NCBI GenBank assembly: GCA_018241445.1
Contig: JAFEDT010000002.1
Span: 192,855-256,854 of the forward strand
Length of the DNA stretch: 64,000 nucleotides
Direction of reading: 5' to 3'
Source of the DNA: Pseudomonadota bacterium
Lineage (GTDB): Bacteria; Pseudomonadota; Gammaproteobacteria; Steroidobacterales; Steroidobacteraceae
The position numbers and the translations under genes were made by a program. This document shows, one piece after another, positions 42,782-52,250 of the stretch (positions are counted from its first letter, which is position 1; every line of letters begins with the position of its first letter). The notes under the pieces were generated by a model that made no database searches, had not been told where the DNA came from, and saw only the letters and a list, made by a program, of their open reading frames with translations.

Positions 42782-45601
42782 TCAGTCTTCGGCGTCGGGG
42801 GCCAGGCGCACGCCGCGCTCATCGCGGATCAGGCCTTCCAGGCTGATCGCGGCGACGCCCGCTTCCGCCTCGGCCGGCACGCCACGCGCCGCGGGCACGG
42901 AAGCAGCCTCGGCGCGCGCGCCCGCGCCAGCCCCGGCTCCTTCGCCCGCCGACCCGGGGCTGCGGAACTTGGTGATCTGCTTCCAGGAGCGCACCAGCGC
43001 ATCCGCGAACACCAGCAGCAGGTCGCCCTGCTGACCCATGTTGAGTGCGGCCTCGATCGCCTGCTGTTCGTCGGGAATGATGGAGATGGCCGACTCCGGC
43101 ACCCCGGCTTCGCGCAGCGCCGCCGCCTGGATGCGCGGCACCTCGTCGTCGGCACGCCCGCGCAGGCTGTCGTCGCGCCGGCAGATGTAGTGGTCGAAGC
43201 GTCCCGCGACCGCGCGGGCGATGGCCACCAGGTCCTCGTCGCGCCGGTCCCCGGGGCCGGCCAGCACCACGATGCGCCGGCCCGTGACGTCCAGGCGCTG
43301 CGCCAGGTCGGCCATGGCGGCGACCGCGTGGGCATTGTGGCCGTAGTCGAACAGCACCTTGAACGGATGTTCGTTGAACACGTTGAGACGGCCGGGCGCC
43401 TGGAAGAAGGTCGAATCGAAAGTGCGCAGCCCCTGGCGGATCGGATCCAGGCGGATGCCGAGCGAGAAGGCCATTGCGGCGGCGAACATGGCGTTCTGCA
43501 CGTTGTGGGTGGCGCGGCCCTCCAGCGTGGCCGGGATCAGGTGCGTCCACATCAGCGGGATGTGGCCGCCCTTGTCGTACAACGTAATCATCTGGCCGTT
43601 GACGCCGGCTTCCAGTGCGCAGGCGCGGCCGCCGGCGCGGATATGTTCGCGCACCAGCGTGTGCTGCGGGTTGAGCGTCACGTAACAGATGCTCTTCGCC
43701 TCGGTGTAGCCGGACATCTTCAGCACCAGCGTATCGTCGGCGTTGAGCACGGCGCAATCGTTGGCGACCTCCACGACGATACGCTTGACCTCGGCGAGCT
43801 GCTCCAGGGTGTCGATGCCGCGCAGCCCCAGGTGATCGGGCTGCACGTTGAGCACCGCGCCGACGTTGACCTCACTGACCCCCATGCCGGCGCGCAGCAG
43901 CCCGCCGCGCGCGGTCTCGAGCACCGCCAGGTCGATCTGCGGGTCCGCCAGCACCATGCGCGCCGACACCGGGCCGGTCATGTCACCCTGCACCGTGCGC
44001 TGGCCGTTGATATAGACGCCGTCGGTGGTGGTGAGCCCCGGCGTGAAGCCCGCCATGCGGGCGATGTGCGCCAGCATGCGGGCGGTGGTGGTCTTGCCGT
44101 TGGTGCCGGTGATGGCGGCAATGGGCACGCGCGTTGCCGCACCCTGCGGGAACAGCATGTCGATCACCGGCCCGGCGACGTCGCGCGCGGTGCCCTCGCT
44201 TGGCGCCACGTGCATGCGGAAGCCGGGAGCCGCGTTGACTTCGCAGATGCCGCCGCCGATGCGGCGATAGCTGTCGGTGATGTCGGGCGACAGGAAGTCC
44301 ACCCCGCCGACGTCCAGGCCGATGGCGCGCACGGCGCGCTCGGCCATCTCGCGATTGTCAGGATGGATTACGTCGGTCACGTCGGTGGCGGTGCCGCCGG
44401 TGGACAGGTTGGCGGTGGACCGCAGGTAGACCGGCTGGCCGGCGGCCGGCACGGAGTCGGCGGTGAGGCCGGCGCGCTCCAGCATCTTCTGCGCCTGCGC
44501 ATCCAGTTCCAGGCGCGTCAGCACTTTCTCGTGGCCGACGCCGCGGCGCGGGTCCTGGTTGACGATGTCGATCAGCTGCACGACTGTGTGCACGCCGTCG
44601 CCGCTCACGTGACCGGGCGTGCGGCGCGTGGCCGCCACCAGCTCGCCGTTGACCACCAGCAGGCGGTGGTCGTCGCCCGTCAGGAAGGTCTCCACGATCA
44701 CCGACCGCGAGTGCTCGCGGGCGACGTTGAAGCCGTGCGCCACCTCCTCGTCGCTGGTGAGGCGGATGGAAATGCCGCGGCCGTGATTGCCGTTGTAGGG
44801 CTTGGTGACCACCGGGAAGCCGATGCGCTGCGCGGCGCGCACCGCCTGGGCTGCGCTCTGCACCAGTTCCTGGCGCGGCACCGGCAGGCCCAGGCCCGCC
44901 AGGATCTTGTTGGTTTCCTCCTTGTCGCTCGCCAGCTCCACGGCAATGTGCGGCGTGCGGCCCGTGACCGTGGCCTGGATGCGCTGCTGGTAGCGCCCGT
45001 GGCCCAGCTGCACCAGCGACTGGTCGTTCAGGCGCAGCCACGGGATGCCGCGCGCCTCCGCGGCGCGCACCAGTGATGCGGTGGAGGGTCCCAGGGCGCG
45101 GCGCTGGGCGAAGCGGATGAACTGGTCGCGGGCCTCCGGCCAGTCCCAGCCCTGCGGCACGCTGTCGGTGGGGCGCAGGTTCGCCGGCAGCAGCGAGCAC
45201 AGCAGCCGCAGACCCAACTCGCCCGCGGCGATCCCCTCGTCGCGCTGCGCGTACTCGTACACCACGGTGTAGACGCCCGGCCGCCCGGCGCTGCGCGTCT
45301 TGCCGAAGGTCACGGCTTCACCGGCGATGTTCTGCAGCTCGATGGCGACGTGCTCCAGCACGTGGCCCAGCCAGGTACCCTCGCCCTCGCGCATGCGGCG
45401 CAGGAAGCCGCCCGGCTCGCGGTAGGAACAGCCGTGCTCCGTGAGCCCCGGCAGCGCCGTGTGCAGCGCCGTCACGAAGTCGGGCCCAAGCCGCCCGGTG
45501 GGCCACTCCTCCAGCTTTGCCAGGTCCAGGTCGAGACGGATGACCGGGAAGCGTGCGTACAGCGAGGGGCCGACATACACCGAACGATCGAGGATGCGCA
45601 T
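42782..45601 (-). CDS. cphA: cyanophycin synthetase CphA
   Basis: A 939-residue, two-enzyme protein starting MRILDRSVYVGPSLYARFP. The N-domain is followed by an ATP-grasp with TKPYNGNHGRGISI and ICEVNAAPGFRMH (about 200-470). The Mur-ligase half has AITGTNGKTTTARML, TARGGLLRAGMGV and LFDYGHNAHAV. It polymerises Asp and Arg into cyanophycin, the ATP-grasp half adding Asp to the backbone and the ligase half adding Arg. The C-terminus carries a Gly/Ala-rich stretch (SAGEGAGAGAGA) that most relatives lack. The ATG at 45601 is chosen over a frame that runs into cphB. It is followed immediately by cphA'. Confidence 0.96.
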   Translation of the reverse strand: MRILDRSVYVGPSLYARFPVIRLDLDLAKLEEWPTGRLGPDFVTALHTALPGLTEHGCSYREPGGFLRRMREGEGTWLGHVLEHVAIELQNIAGEAVTFGKTRSAGRPGVYTVVYEYAQRDEGIAAGELGLRLLCSLLPANLRPTDSVPQGWDWPEARDQFIRFAQRRALGPSTASLVRAAEARGIPWLRLNDQSLVQLGHGRYQQRIQATVTGRTPHIAVELASDKEETNKILAGLGLPVPRQELVQSAAQAVRAAQRIGFPVVTKPYNGNHGRGISIRLTSDEEVAHGFNVAREHSRSVIVETFLTGDDHRLLVVNGELVAATRRTPGHVSGDGVHTVVQLIDIVNQDPRRGVGHEKVLTRLELDAQAQKMLERAGLTADSVPAAGQPVYLRSTANLSTGGTATDVTDVIHPDNREMAERAVRAIGLDVGGVDFLSPDITDSYRRIGGGICEVNAAPGFRMHVAPSEGTARDVAGPVIDMLFPQGAATRVPIAAITGTNGKTTTARMLAHIARMAGFTPGLTTTDGVYINGQRTVQGDMTGPVSARMVLADPQIDLAVLETARGGLLRAGMGVSEVNVGAVLNVQPDHLGLRGIDTLEQLAEVKRIVVEVANDCAVLNADDTLVLKMSGYTEAKSICYVTLNPQHTLVREHIRAGGRACALEAGVNGQMITLYDKGGHIPLMWTHLIPATLEGRATHNVQNAMFAAAMAFSLGIRLDPIRQGLRTFDSTFFQAPGRLNVFNEHPFKVLFDYGHNAHAVAAMADLAQRLDVTGRRIVVLAGPGDRRDEDLVAIARAVAGRFDHYICRRDDSLRGRADDEVPRIQAAALREAGVPESAISIIPDEQQAIEAALNMGQQGDLLLVFADALVRSWKQITKFRSPGSAGEGAGAGAGARAEAASVPAARGVPAEAEAGVAAISLEGLIRDERGVRLAPDAED

Positions 45602-45654
45602 TGTTAGGTCTTCTTGTGTGGCTGCGCGCTCACTTGCGACTACCGGGGAGTGGA

Positions 45655-46494
45655 CTACTCCTTCGGCCGGGCCAGCTGCGCGGCACTGGCCTGGTGGGTG
45701 TTGAGATTGTAGGTGGCGCCGGCGACCAGCATGTGCAGGCGCAGGCCGAGCATGCACACCGGCTGGCCGTCGCTGGCCTTGTCGATGGAGGAGTAGCTGA
45801 CGTCGGAAGCGTCCACGACCGTGACCCCGCCGCTGCCCTCCACTTCCAGTACGTCCTGCGGGCTGATGAATGCGGCGGTGTCCTCGTCGAGGCCGATGCC
45901 CACCGCGAACGGGTTGTAGGCGAGCGCGGTCAGCAGTCGTCCGAGGCGGTCGCGCTGGCGGAAGTGCTGGTCGATGATGAAACGGTTGGTCAGGCCCAGG
46001 CCGGGGGCCAGCCGTACGCTGCCGGCCACCATGGAGGAGCCCTCATCACCCGAGGCGATCATGTGCTCACTCAGGATGCTGGCGCCGGCGCTGGTGCCGC
46101 CCACCGTGACGCCCTGCGCATTGCGCTGGCGGATCAGCTTCGCCACCGGCGTGCCGCCGAGCAGGGTGGTGAGCCGCAACTGGTTGCCGCCGGTGAAGAA
46201 GATGCCGCTCGCCTCGGCCAGGCGTGTCAGCCGGCCGCTCTCCTGGCAATCGCGCCGCGTGTCGAAATCCATGACGTCCACGCATCTGGCGCCGAGCGCG
46301 CGGAACAACTGTTCGTAGCGGGGACCGGTCTCGTGCATGCGGCTCGCGGTCGGGATGACCACGATGTCGGCAGCTGTGCCGCCCGCGGCCTGCACGAAGC
46401 GCCCGAGGATTCTCGGGTCGTTCTCCTTGTTTTCCGCACCCCCGATGGGAATGATCCAGCCGCGCTGCGCGCCCTCGGCGACTTTGCTGGGCAT
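45655..46494 (-). CDS. cphB: cyanophycinase CphB
   Basis: A 279-residue serine peptidase of family S51. The nucleophile Ser is in GGTSAGASILSEHMIASG. FFTGGNQLRLTTLLGGT and LDEDTAAFI are family markers. It cuts cyanophycin to beta-Asp-Arg dipeptides, freeing the nitrogen store. The start at 46494 has a good AAGGAGA ribosome site 10-16 bases before it, embedded in a 12-base palindrome. It is the first gene of the cluster, followed by cphA and cphA'; no isoaspartyl dipeptidase gene is adjacent. Confidence 0.95.
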   Translation of the reverse strand: MPSKVAEGAQRGWIIPIGGAENKENDPRILGRFVQAAGGTAADIVVIPTASRMHETGPRYEQLFRALGARCVDVMDFDTRRDCQESGRLTRLAEASGIFFTGGNQLRLTTLLGGTPVAKLIRQRNAQGVTVGGTSAGASILSEHMIASGDEGSSMVAGSVRLAPGLGLTNRFIIDQHFRQRDRLGRLLTALAYNPFAVGIGLDEDTAAFISPQDVLEVEGSGGVTVVDASDVSYSSIDKASDGQPVCMLGLRLHMLVAGATYNLNTHQASAAQLARPKE

Positions 46495-46506
46495 CCGGTG
46501 CCGTCT

Positions 46507-46518
46507 CCTTATATAAGG
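46507..46518. promoter_or_regulatory. 12-base palindrome over the cphB ribosome site
   Basis: CCTTATATAAGG is a perfect palindrome in otherwise GC-rich DNA. On the minus strand its last bases form the AAGG of the cphB Shine-Dalgarno. It could be a -10 element, an operator or an RNA stem that masks the ribosome site. Confidence 0.4.
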
Positions 46519-46676
46519 CTCCCTGGCGCCACAGTACCATGGCCGCCTCATAGGGTCACGGCTGCCGCCGGGAACCTGTGCCCGGAACTGCTGCCCGGCC
46601 ATATGCGATATCGCCGGGCTGCCATGCGGATACGGAACGGACCTTCCGCCGCCCCTGCGCTAACATTCCTCGCACC

Positions 46677-48215
46677 ATGAGACCCGACAGCAGAGGCCGC
46701 CGCGCGGGCGGCAGGCCCGGCGCTGCGCCTGCCGGTGCGCGCTCGCAGCGTTACCGCCAGCTCATCAATCCCTTCGAGCCGGTGCGGCTTTTCTCCGACG
46801 ACCAGGTGGAGAGCATGCACACGGCGGCACTGGGAATACTCGAGCGCCAGGGCATGCGGGTGCTTTCGCCGCGCGGGCGTGCGGCGCTGGCTGCGGCCGG
46901 CGCCCGCGTCGATGAAGCCAGCCAGATGGTGCGGATGGACCGTGGCATGGTCGAAGCGGCCCTCGCCACCGTGCCGGCCGAGGTGCCGCTGCTGGCGCGC
47001 AACCCCGAGCGCTCCTGCCACGTCGGCGGGCGCCACGTAGTGTTCGCCCCGGTGGCAGGTCCCCCCAGTGTCAGCGACCAGGCTTCCGGCAAGCACACCG
47101 GCAGCCTCGCGGACTACCGCGACTTCGTGCGCGCCTCGCAGGCCTTCGACGTGATCCACGTGCTCGGCCAGATGGTCGAGCCGCAGGACTCGCCGATTCA
47201 CGAGCGCCACCTCGACACCTCTTTCGCCCAGCTCACCCTCGGCGACAAGGTGCCTTACTTCTACTGCCGCGGCGACGGCCAGCTGGCAGACTGTTTCAAC
47301 ATGTTGGCGCTTGCCCACGGCATCGATGCCGACACCCTGGCCGGCGCGCCGCGCTGCTACACCATCTGCAACACCAACTCGCCGCTGCAGCTCGACCTGC
47401 CGATGACCGACGGCATCATCGCCTTCGCGCGGCACGGGCAACTGGTCATCGTGACGCCCTTCACCCTGGCGGGCGCGATGGCGCCGATCACCATCCCGGG
47501 GGCGCTGACACTGGCGCATGCCGAGGCGCTGTTCGGCATCACGCTGACCCAGATCATCCGCGCCGGCACGCCCGTCATGTACGGCAGCTTCACTTCCAAC
47601 GTGGACATGAAGTCCGGTTCACCGGCCTTCGGCACCCCGGAGTACGCCAAGGCCGCCTTCGGCGCCGGACAGCTGGCGCGGCGCATCCGTGTACCGTGGC
47701 GCTGCTCCAGCGCCACCGCGGCCAACGCACCGGATGCGCAGTCTGCCTATGAATCGCAGATGAGCCTGTGGGGCGCGCTGCTCGGGGGCTGTCATTTCGT
47801 GCTGCACGCCGCCGGCTGGCTGGAGGGGGGACTCACGGCCTCGCACGAGAAGTTCATCCTCGACGTCGAGATGCTGCAGATGTTCGCCGAACTGTTCCAG
47901 CCGGTGCCGACCGCGGGCGACGAGATCGGCATCGAGGCGGTGGCGGAGGTCGGCCCGGGCGGGCATTTCTTTGCCGCCGCCCACACCATGCAGCGCTACC
48001 GCGACGCCTTCTACACCCCGCTGGTGTCGGACTGGCGCAACTTCGGCGCATGGGCCGAAGCCGGTGCGCACACCGCGACCGAGCGCGCCGGGGTCGTGTG
48101 GCGCGAAACGCTGGCCGCCTTCCAGCCCCCGCCGATGGAGCCGGCGGTGCTGGAGCAACTCAGCGCGTACGTCGAGCGCCGCCGCAGTGAAGGTGGCGCG
48201 CCGCCGGTGTCGTGA
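46677..48215 (+). CDS. MttB/trimethylamine methyltransferase family protein
   Basis: A 512-residue protein of the MttB superfamily (QLINPFEPVRLFSDDQVESMHTAALGILERQG, then GGRHVVFAPVAGPP). The reading frame has no in-frame amber, so it belongs to the large non-pyrrolysine group. Some members demethylate glycine betaine or other quaternary amines with a corrinoid protein. No corrinoid protein or activase gene is near. The start is the ATG at 46677. It is divergent from cphB with about 180 bases between, so shared control with nitrogen storage is possible but unproven. Confidence 0.88.
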   Translation: MRPDSRGRRAGGRPGAAPAGARSQRYRQLINPFEPVRLFSDDQVESMHTAALGILERQGMRVLSPRGRAALAAAGARVDEASQMVRMDRGMVEAALATVPAEVPLLARNPERSCHVGGRHVVFAPVAGPPSVSDQASGKHTGSLADYRDFVRASQAFDVIHVLGQMVEPQDSPIHERHLDTSFAQLTLGDKVPYFYCRGDGQLADCFNMLALAHGIDADTLAGAPRCYTICNTNSPLQLDLPMTDGIIAFARHGQLVIVTPFTLAGAMAPITIPGALTLAHAEALFGITLTQIIRAGTPVMYGSFTSNVDMKSGSPAFGTPEYAKAAFGAGQLARRIRVPWRCSSATAANAPDAQSAYESQMSLWGALLGGCHFVLHAAGWLEGGLTASHEKFILDVEMLQMFAELFQPVPTAGDEIGIEAVAEVGPGGHFFAAAHTMQRYRDAFYTPLVSDWRNFGAWAEAGAHTATERAGVVWRETLAAFQPPPMEPAVLEQLSAYVERRRSEGGAPPVS

Positions 48216-48284
48216 TCAAAGGAAACTGAAAACGGGTTCGTCGGGAAAATACGGGGCCCACGCACGCCAGACCAACCGAGTCGA

Positions 48285-48860
48285 CTACGGCCCAGTCACC
48301 GCCCGAAACAGAGGCTCAGAGGGCCAAGCCGCATCCTTTCGCGACGTCGGATCCATATTTACGTACCTATCCTTCGACAAACCTACCGTTTCAGGATTTT
48401 TGAAGAGCATCCAGCCGCTGACGTGCCCGTCAGAATCAGTAATTAATGAGAACAGTCGGCGCGCAGCGCACTGGCCGCCCAAAGGGCTCTTGAACGCTCC
48501 ATAGAATTTGCCCGTGGACCAAAGCTGCTCGCATTCCCGGAGCTGGTAAGACTGGGAGTACAGGATGTAACGGCCCTGGACAACGTGCGTTACAACCCAC
48601 ACGTCACTCTCCAAGATTTTAGCCATTGGCCCTTTCATTACTGAACCGTCTTCTGCCGGTTGAGGCGGCGCAATTTCGTGCCTTGCTACGTAGCGGGGAT
48701 ACCCCGCCGGCTTGACCCGGTAAGCATCGGGATTCTCTAGGTGAACAGGGGGCTCGTGGATCAGCACCATGTGGCCTGGCGTTTGCAGATAGGGTCCCGC
48801 CGCGCCGCATGACTGAACTGCGAGAGCGGCACCAATAGCGAGAGTAACAACCCGCAACAT
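48285..48860 (-). CDS. hypothetical exported protein in a lower-GC patch
   Basis: A 191-residue protein I do not recognise. The start MLRVVTLAIGAALAVQSCGAAG reads as a signal peptide with a possible lipobox (V-Q-S-C). The mature part is polar, with YILYSQSYQLRECEQLW and LGGQCAARRLFSL, and no repeats. The codon usage is visibly less GC-rich than its neighbours, with many A/T third positions, and the gap before it (48216-48284) is also A-rich. This suggests recent acquisition or relaxed selection. It stands alone between the methyltransferase and the YcbB-type gene. Confidence 0.6.
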   Translation of the reverse strand: MLRVVTLAIGAALAVQSCGAAGPYLQTPGHMVLIHEPPVHLENPDAYRVKPAGYPRYVARHEIAPPQPAEDGSVMKGPMAKILESDVWVVTHVVQGRYILYSQSYQLRECEQLWSTGKFYGAFKSPLGGQCAARRLFSLITDSDGHVSGWMLFKNPETVGLSKDRYVNMDPTSRKDAAWPSEPLFRAVTGP

Positions 48861-48997
48861 GTTAGCCGGTCTACGATACTGACCATCTACCTTTCAACTC
48901 AACTTACACCGACGGTGCATCTGCTACAACCTTCGGGCCTCGTCATCGCGGCCTGCCTCCGCCAGCGCTGGACTCGTAGGCGCGCTACCATTCCAGC

Positions 48998-50737
48998 ATG
49001 ACACTTCCGCTATACCCGCTCTCCCGCTGCTCGCACGCCGCCCAGGCCGGTGGCGCCGCCCTTCTCTGCCTTCTTGCCCTGGCGATCTACGCGACCCTCG
49101 CCTGCGCCGCGCCGGCGACGTTGGCTGCGGCAGCACCCGCGGCACCGCCGGCGACACAAGCCGTTGCGTCGTCCGCCACGGACATGGCGGCCCGCATCGC
49201 CGCCGCTCTCAACCATTCGTCCGCACTGCCCCGCCGCAGTGGATCGGATCATGGCGCAGCGAAGGCGCTCGCGGCGCTGTATGCGCGCAACGGCAATCAG
49301 CCGCTGTGGAGTCATGGCGGGCACCCAAGCACCCAGGCGGTGGCGCTGCTGCACGAATTGCAGGGCGCGGACCGTTATGGCCTTCAGCCCCGGGACTACG
49401 CGGCCGATGCGCTGGCACAGCAGCGCGACCCGGCGCAGTTCGACGTCCTGGCCACCGCCGCCGCACTGCGTTTCGTCAGTGACCTGCACTATGGCCGGGT
49501 CGACCCGGCGGCGGCGGGTTTCAAGCTGCTGGAAAAGCACGTGGAGATCGACCTGGGAGCGACGGTGGCGGGCCTGGCACAGAGGAGCGACCTGCGCGCC
49601 GGCATTGCCGCGGTCGAGCCGCCCTTCCACCATTACCAGTTGCTCAAGGAGGCGCTGGCGCGCTACCTGAAACTGCAGGACCAGGAAGCGCTGCGGCGCC
49701 TGCCGTCCGTGCCGCCGCGGCTCAAGGATGGCGACACCTGGAACGGCGCGCCGGCGCTGCGCCGGCTGCTGGTGGCGCTTGGTGACCTGCCGGCTGCCGA
49801 TGCGGCGCCCGACAGCGACCTGACCTACGACACGAAGCTCGACGCCGGGCTGCGGCGTTACCAGGCGCGCCACGGGCTGACGGTGGACGGATTGCCGGGC
49901 AAAGCCACCTGGGCCGCGCTGACCACACCCATGGCGCAGCGCGTGCGGCAGATCGACCTGACACTGGAGCGCTGGCGCTGGCTGACTCCCTTCAGGAGCC
50001 CGCCGATCATCGTCAACATCCCGCAGTTCCGGCTGTTCGCCTTCGACACCAACGACGATCGCGCCAAAGATATCCTGCAGATGGACGTGATCGTCGGCCG
50101 CGCCTACCCCAGAACGCAGACGCCGGTATTCGAGTCGGAAATGCGTTACCTGGTGTTCCGGCCCTACTGGGACGTGCCCGCCGGCATCACGCGCCGCGAA
50201 ATGCTGCCGAAGATCCGCGCCAACCCCGCATACCTGCAGCGCGAGCGGCTGCAACTGGTCAACGGGCCGAGCGACAACTCACCGGTGGTGCCGGCGACCC
50301 CGGAAAACATCGCCGCGCTGGCGGCGGGCAAGCTGCGGCTGCGGCAGCTGCCCGGCAAGGACAACGCGCTGGGGCTGATCAAGTTCAAGTTCCCCAACAG
50401 TTACGACGTCTACCTGCACTCCACGCCCGCCCAACAGCTGTTCCAGCGTTCCGAGCGCGCCTTCAGCCACGGCTGCATCCGTGTCGAGGACCCGGTGGCC
50501 CTCGCGGTGCAGGTGCTGAAGAACGAGCCGGGCAACTGGACGGCGCAGAAGGTGCGCGCCACGCTGGACGGCAATGCCACCAGCCTGCGGGTGAACCTGA
50601 CCCACCCGATCAATGTGCTGATTCTCTATGGCACGGTACTGGCCACCGAGGCCGGGCCGGTGATGTTCTTTGCGGACGTCTACGGTTACGACCGCAGGCT
50701 GGAGAAGCAGCTCGGCCTGGCGCCGGTGGCGCGTTGA
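48998..50737 (+). CDS. L,D-transpeptidase, YcbB/LdtD type
   Basis: A 579-residue periplasmic enzyme. After a signal sequence (about 1-40) comes the YcbB scaffold, with a peptidoglycan-binding helix bundle (DAGLRRYQARHGLTVDGLPG). The YkuD catalytic domain has VYLHSTP and SHGCIRVEDP (His491, Cys493). It makes 3-3 crosslinks in peptidoglycan. YcbB-type enzymes carry a long capping insertion between YkuD strands, here the INVIVGRAYPRTQTPVFES to NSPVVPATP stretch. The convergent MepK-like gene, adjacent as in E. coli, cuts or trims such crosslinks. Confidence 0.95.
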   Translation: MTLPLYPLSRCSHAAQAGGAALLCLLALAIYATLACAAPATLAAAAPAAPPATQAVASSATDMAARIAAALNHSSALPRRSGSDHGAAKALAALYARNGNQPLWSHGGHPSTQAVALLHELQGADRYGLQPRDYAADALAQQRDPAQFDVLATAAALRFVSDLHYGRVDPAAAGFKLLEKHVEIDLGATVAGLAQRSDLRAGIAAVEPPFHHYQLLKEALARYLKLQDQEALRRLPSVPPRLKDGDTWNGAPALRRLLVALGDLPAADAAPDSDLTYDTKLDAGLRRYQARHGLTVDGLPGKATWAALTTPMAQRVRQIDLTLERWRWLTPFRSPPIIVNIPQFRLFAFDTNDDRAKDILQMDVIVGRAYPRTQTPVFESEMRYLVFRPYWDVPAGITRREMLPKIRANPAYLQRERLQLVNGPSDNSPVVPATPENIAALAAGKLRLRQLPGKDNALGLIKFKFPNSYDVYLHSTPAQQLFQRSERAFSHGCIRVEDPVALAVQVLKNEPGNWTAQKVRATLDGNATSLRVNLTHPINVLILYGTVLATEAGPVMFFADVYGYDRRLEKQLGLAPVAR

Positions 50738-50753
50738 GAGCCGCGGCCGCGCG

Positions 50754-51326
50754 TTACCAGTAGCGCACGCGCCCGTTGTCGACGTGGATGAAGTCCGAAC
50801 TCGCGTAATACCCGACGCCGCCCCGCTCAAGGCCCATGGCCAGGTCGCGCAGCCGCGCGCTGGAGACCCCTGGCAGGCGGATGTCGATCGCGCGGCCGAG
50901 CAGGTGCATGCTGTGCTCGGCGACCCCACTGTGGCTGCTGCGCCCGCGCAGCATGGCGTTGGTGCGCGGGCAGCGATAGCCGCAGATGACCTCGTAGGGC
51001 TCGTCACGGTCGGCCTGCACGCGCAAGTCCGCCAGGATATCCAGCACCGCCGGGTCGATGGGGTGCACTTCGCCGCTGCGGAAGTCGCGCAGCAGGTAGT
51101 CGATGCGCGCCAGCTCGGCGCTGCGGTACTCGCCCTGGTCGAAGTACACCGAGGTCAGGCGCTCGCCCGTGTGGGTGTGGATCAGCGACAACGAGCGGCG
51201 CGCGGGCGGCGTCACGCCCAGGGCGCGCGCTGCCACCGGCAGCACCATGGCGGCGGCCATGCCGCTGCGCAGCAGGTGGCGGCGCACCGGGTCGAACGGG
51301 CTGTTGCGCGGGGCTTTGACGGTCAT
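50754..51326 (-). CDS. DUF882/MepK-like murein endopeptidase, Tat-exported
   Basis: A 190-residue protein starting MTVKAPRNSPFDPVRRHLLRSG, a twin-arginine signal with RRHLLR before the hydrophobic stretch. The M15-like domain has GYRCPRTN, HSMHLLGRAIDIRL (zinc His and Asp) and DFIHVDNGRVRYW. The E. coli homologue MepK (YcbK) is Tat-exported and cleaves 3-3 crosslinks. The gene sits tail-to-tail with the YcbB-type transpeptidase that makes those links. The longer upstream frame overlaps the divergent aldolase gene, so this ATG is preferred. Confidence 0.92.
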   Translation of the reverse strand: MTVKAPRNSPFDPVRRHLLRSGMAAAMVLPVAARALGVTPPARRSLSLIHTHTGERLTSVYFDQGEYRSAELARIDYLLRDFRSGEVHPIDPAVLDILADLRVQADRDEPYEVICGYRCPRTNAMLRGRSSHSGVAEHSMHLLGRAIDIRLPGVSSARLRDLAMGLERGGVGYYASSDFIHVDNGRVRYW

Positions 51327-51418
51327 ATTCTGTCCGGCGGCACCGGGCGGGTTGCGGGTCTGACCGCTATCATGCCTCGCGGGTTCCCCGCGCGTATAGT
51401 GGCTGCGGAGGAACCCCC

Positions 51419-52213
51419 ATGAAACCGCGAACCGCAGCACAGGAATTCGACACCCCGGAGATCTGGAGGGCGCGCGTGGATCTCGCGGCCTGCCTGCGGA
51501 TGGCGGCGCGGCTGGGCTTCGGCGAGGGTATCTGCAATCACTTCTCCGCGCTGGTGCCGGGGCGCAAGGACTGCTTCATGGTCAATCCGCTGGGCTACGC
51601 CTTCGCGGAAATCACGGCCTCCAGGCTCCTGATCTGCGACTTCGAGGGCCAGGTGCTCGCCGGCGAGGGGACGCCGGAGGACACGGCTTTTTTCATCCAC
51701 GGGCGGCTGCACCGCATGCACCCGCGCGCCACCGCGGCTTTTCATACCCACATGGTCAACGCCACCGCGCTGGCCATGACCGAGGGCGCGCCGTTCTCCT
51801 GGTCACTGCAGTCGTCGCTGAAGTTCTACGGGCGCATTGCGGTGGACCCCCACTACAACGGACTTGCACACGACATCACCGAGGGCGATCGTATTGCCGC
51901 CGTCATGGGCGGTGCTGATATAGCATTCCTGCGCAATCACGGCGTGATGGTGTGCGGTCCGTCGATCGCCGCAGCCTGGGACGACCTGTACTTCCTGGAG
52001 CGCGCCGCGGAAGCGGAAGTGCGCGCGCTGTCCACCGGCCGGCGCATGCTGCCCGTGTCACCAGAACTGGCAAAGAAAACCGCCACCCAGATGCACCGCG
52101 ACGACGCGCAGATGGCCGCCCTGCACCTGGAGAGCATCAAGCGGCAGTTGGCCGGCGAATTGCCTCCCGTCGACGATGTGCCGGCACGGGCCGCGGCGCG
52201 CGCCGTGTCGTGA
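51419..52213 (+). CDS. class II aldolase/adducin domain protein
   Basis: A 264-residue protein with GFGEGICNHFSALVPG near the start. The zinc ligands are in AFHTHMVNATAL and FLRNHGVMVCG. This is the class II aldolase/adducin fold, whose members are sugar-phosphate aldolases, epimerases or related lyases. The exact substrate cannot be told. A GGAGGAA ribosome site precedes the ATG. It starts 92 bases from the divergent MepK-like gene and converges on the PQQ dehydrogenase gene. Confidence 0.88.
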   Translation: MKPRTAAQEFDTPEIWRARVDLAACLRMAARLGFGEGICNHFSALVPGRKDCFMVNPLGYAFAEITASRLLICDFEGQVLAGEGTPEDTAFFIHGRLHRMHPRATAAFHTHMVNATALAMTEGAPFSWSLQSSLKFYGRIAVDPHYNGLAHDITEGDRIAAVMGGADIAFLRNHGVMVCGPSIAAAWDDLYFLERAAEAEVRALSTGRRMLPVSPELAKKTATQMHRDDAQMAALHLESIKRQLAGELPPVDDVPARAAARAVS

Positions 52214-52250
52214 TGTCCACATCACTCAAGGTCGGTGCGGCCGCGCCGGG

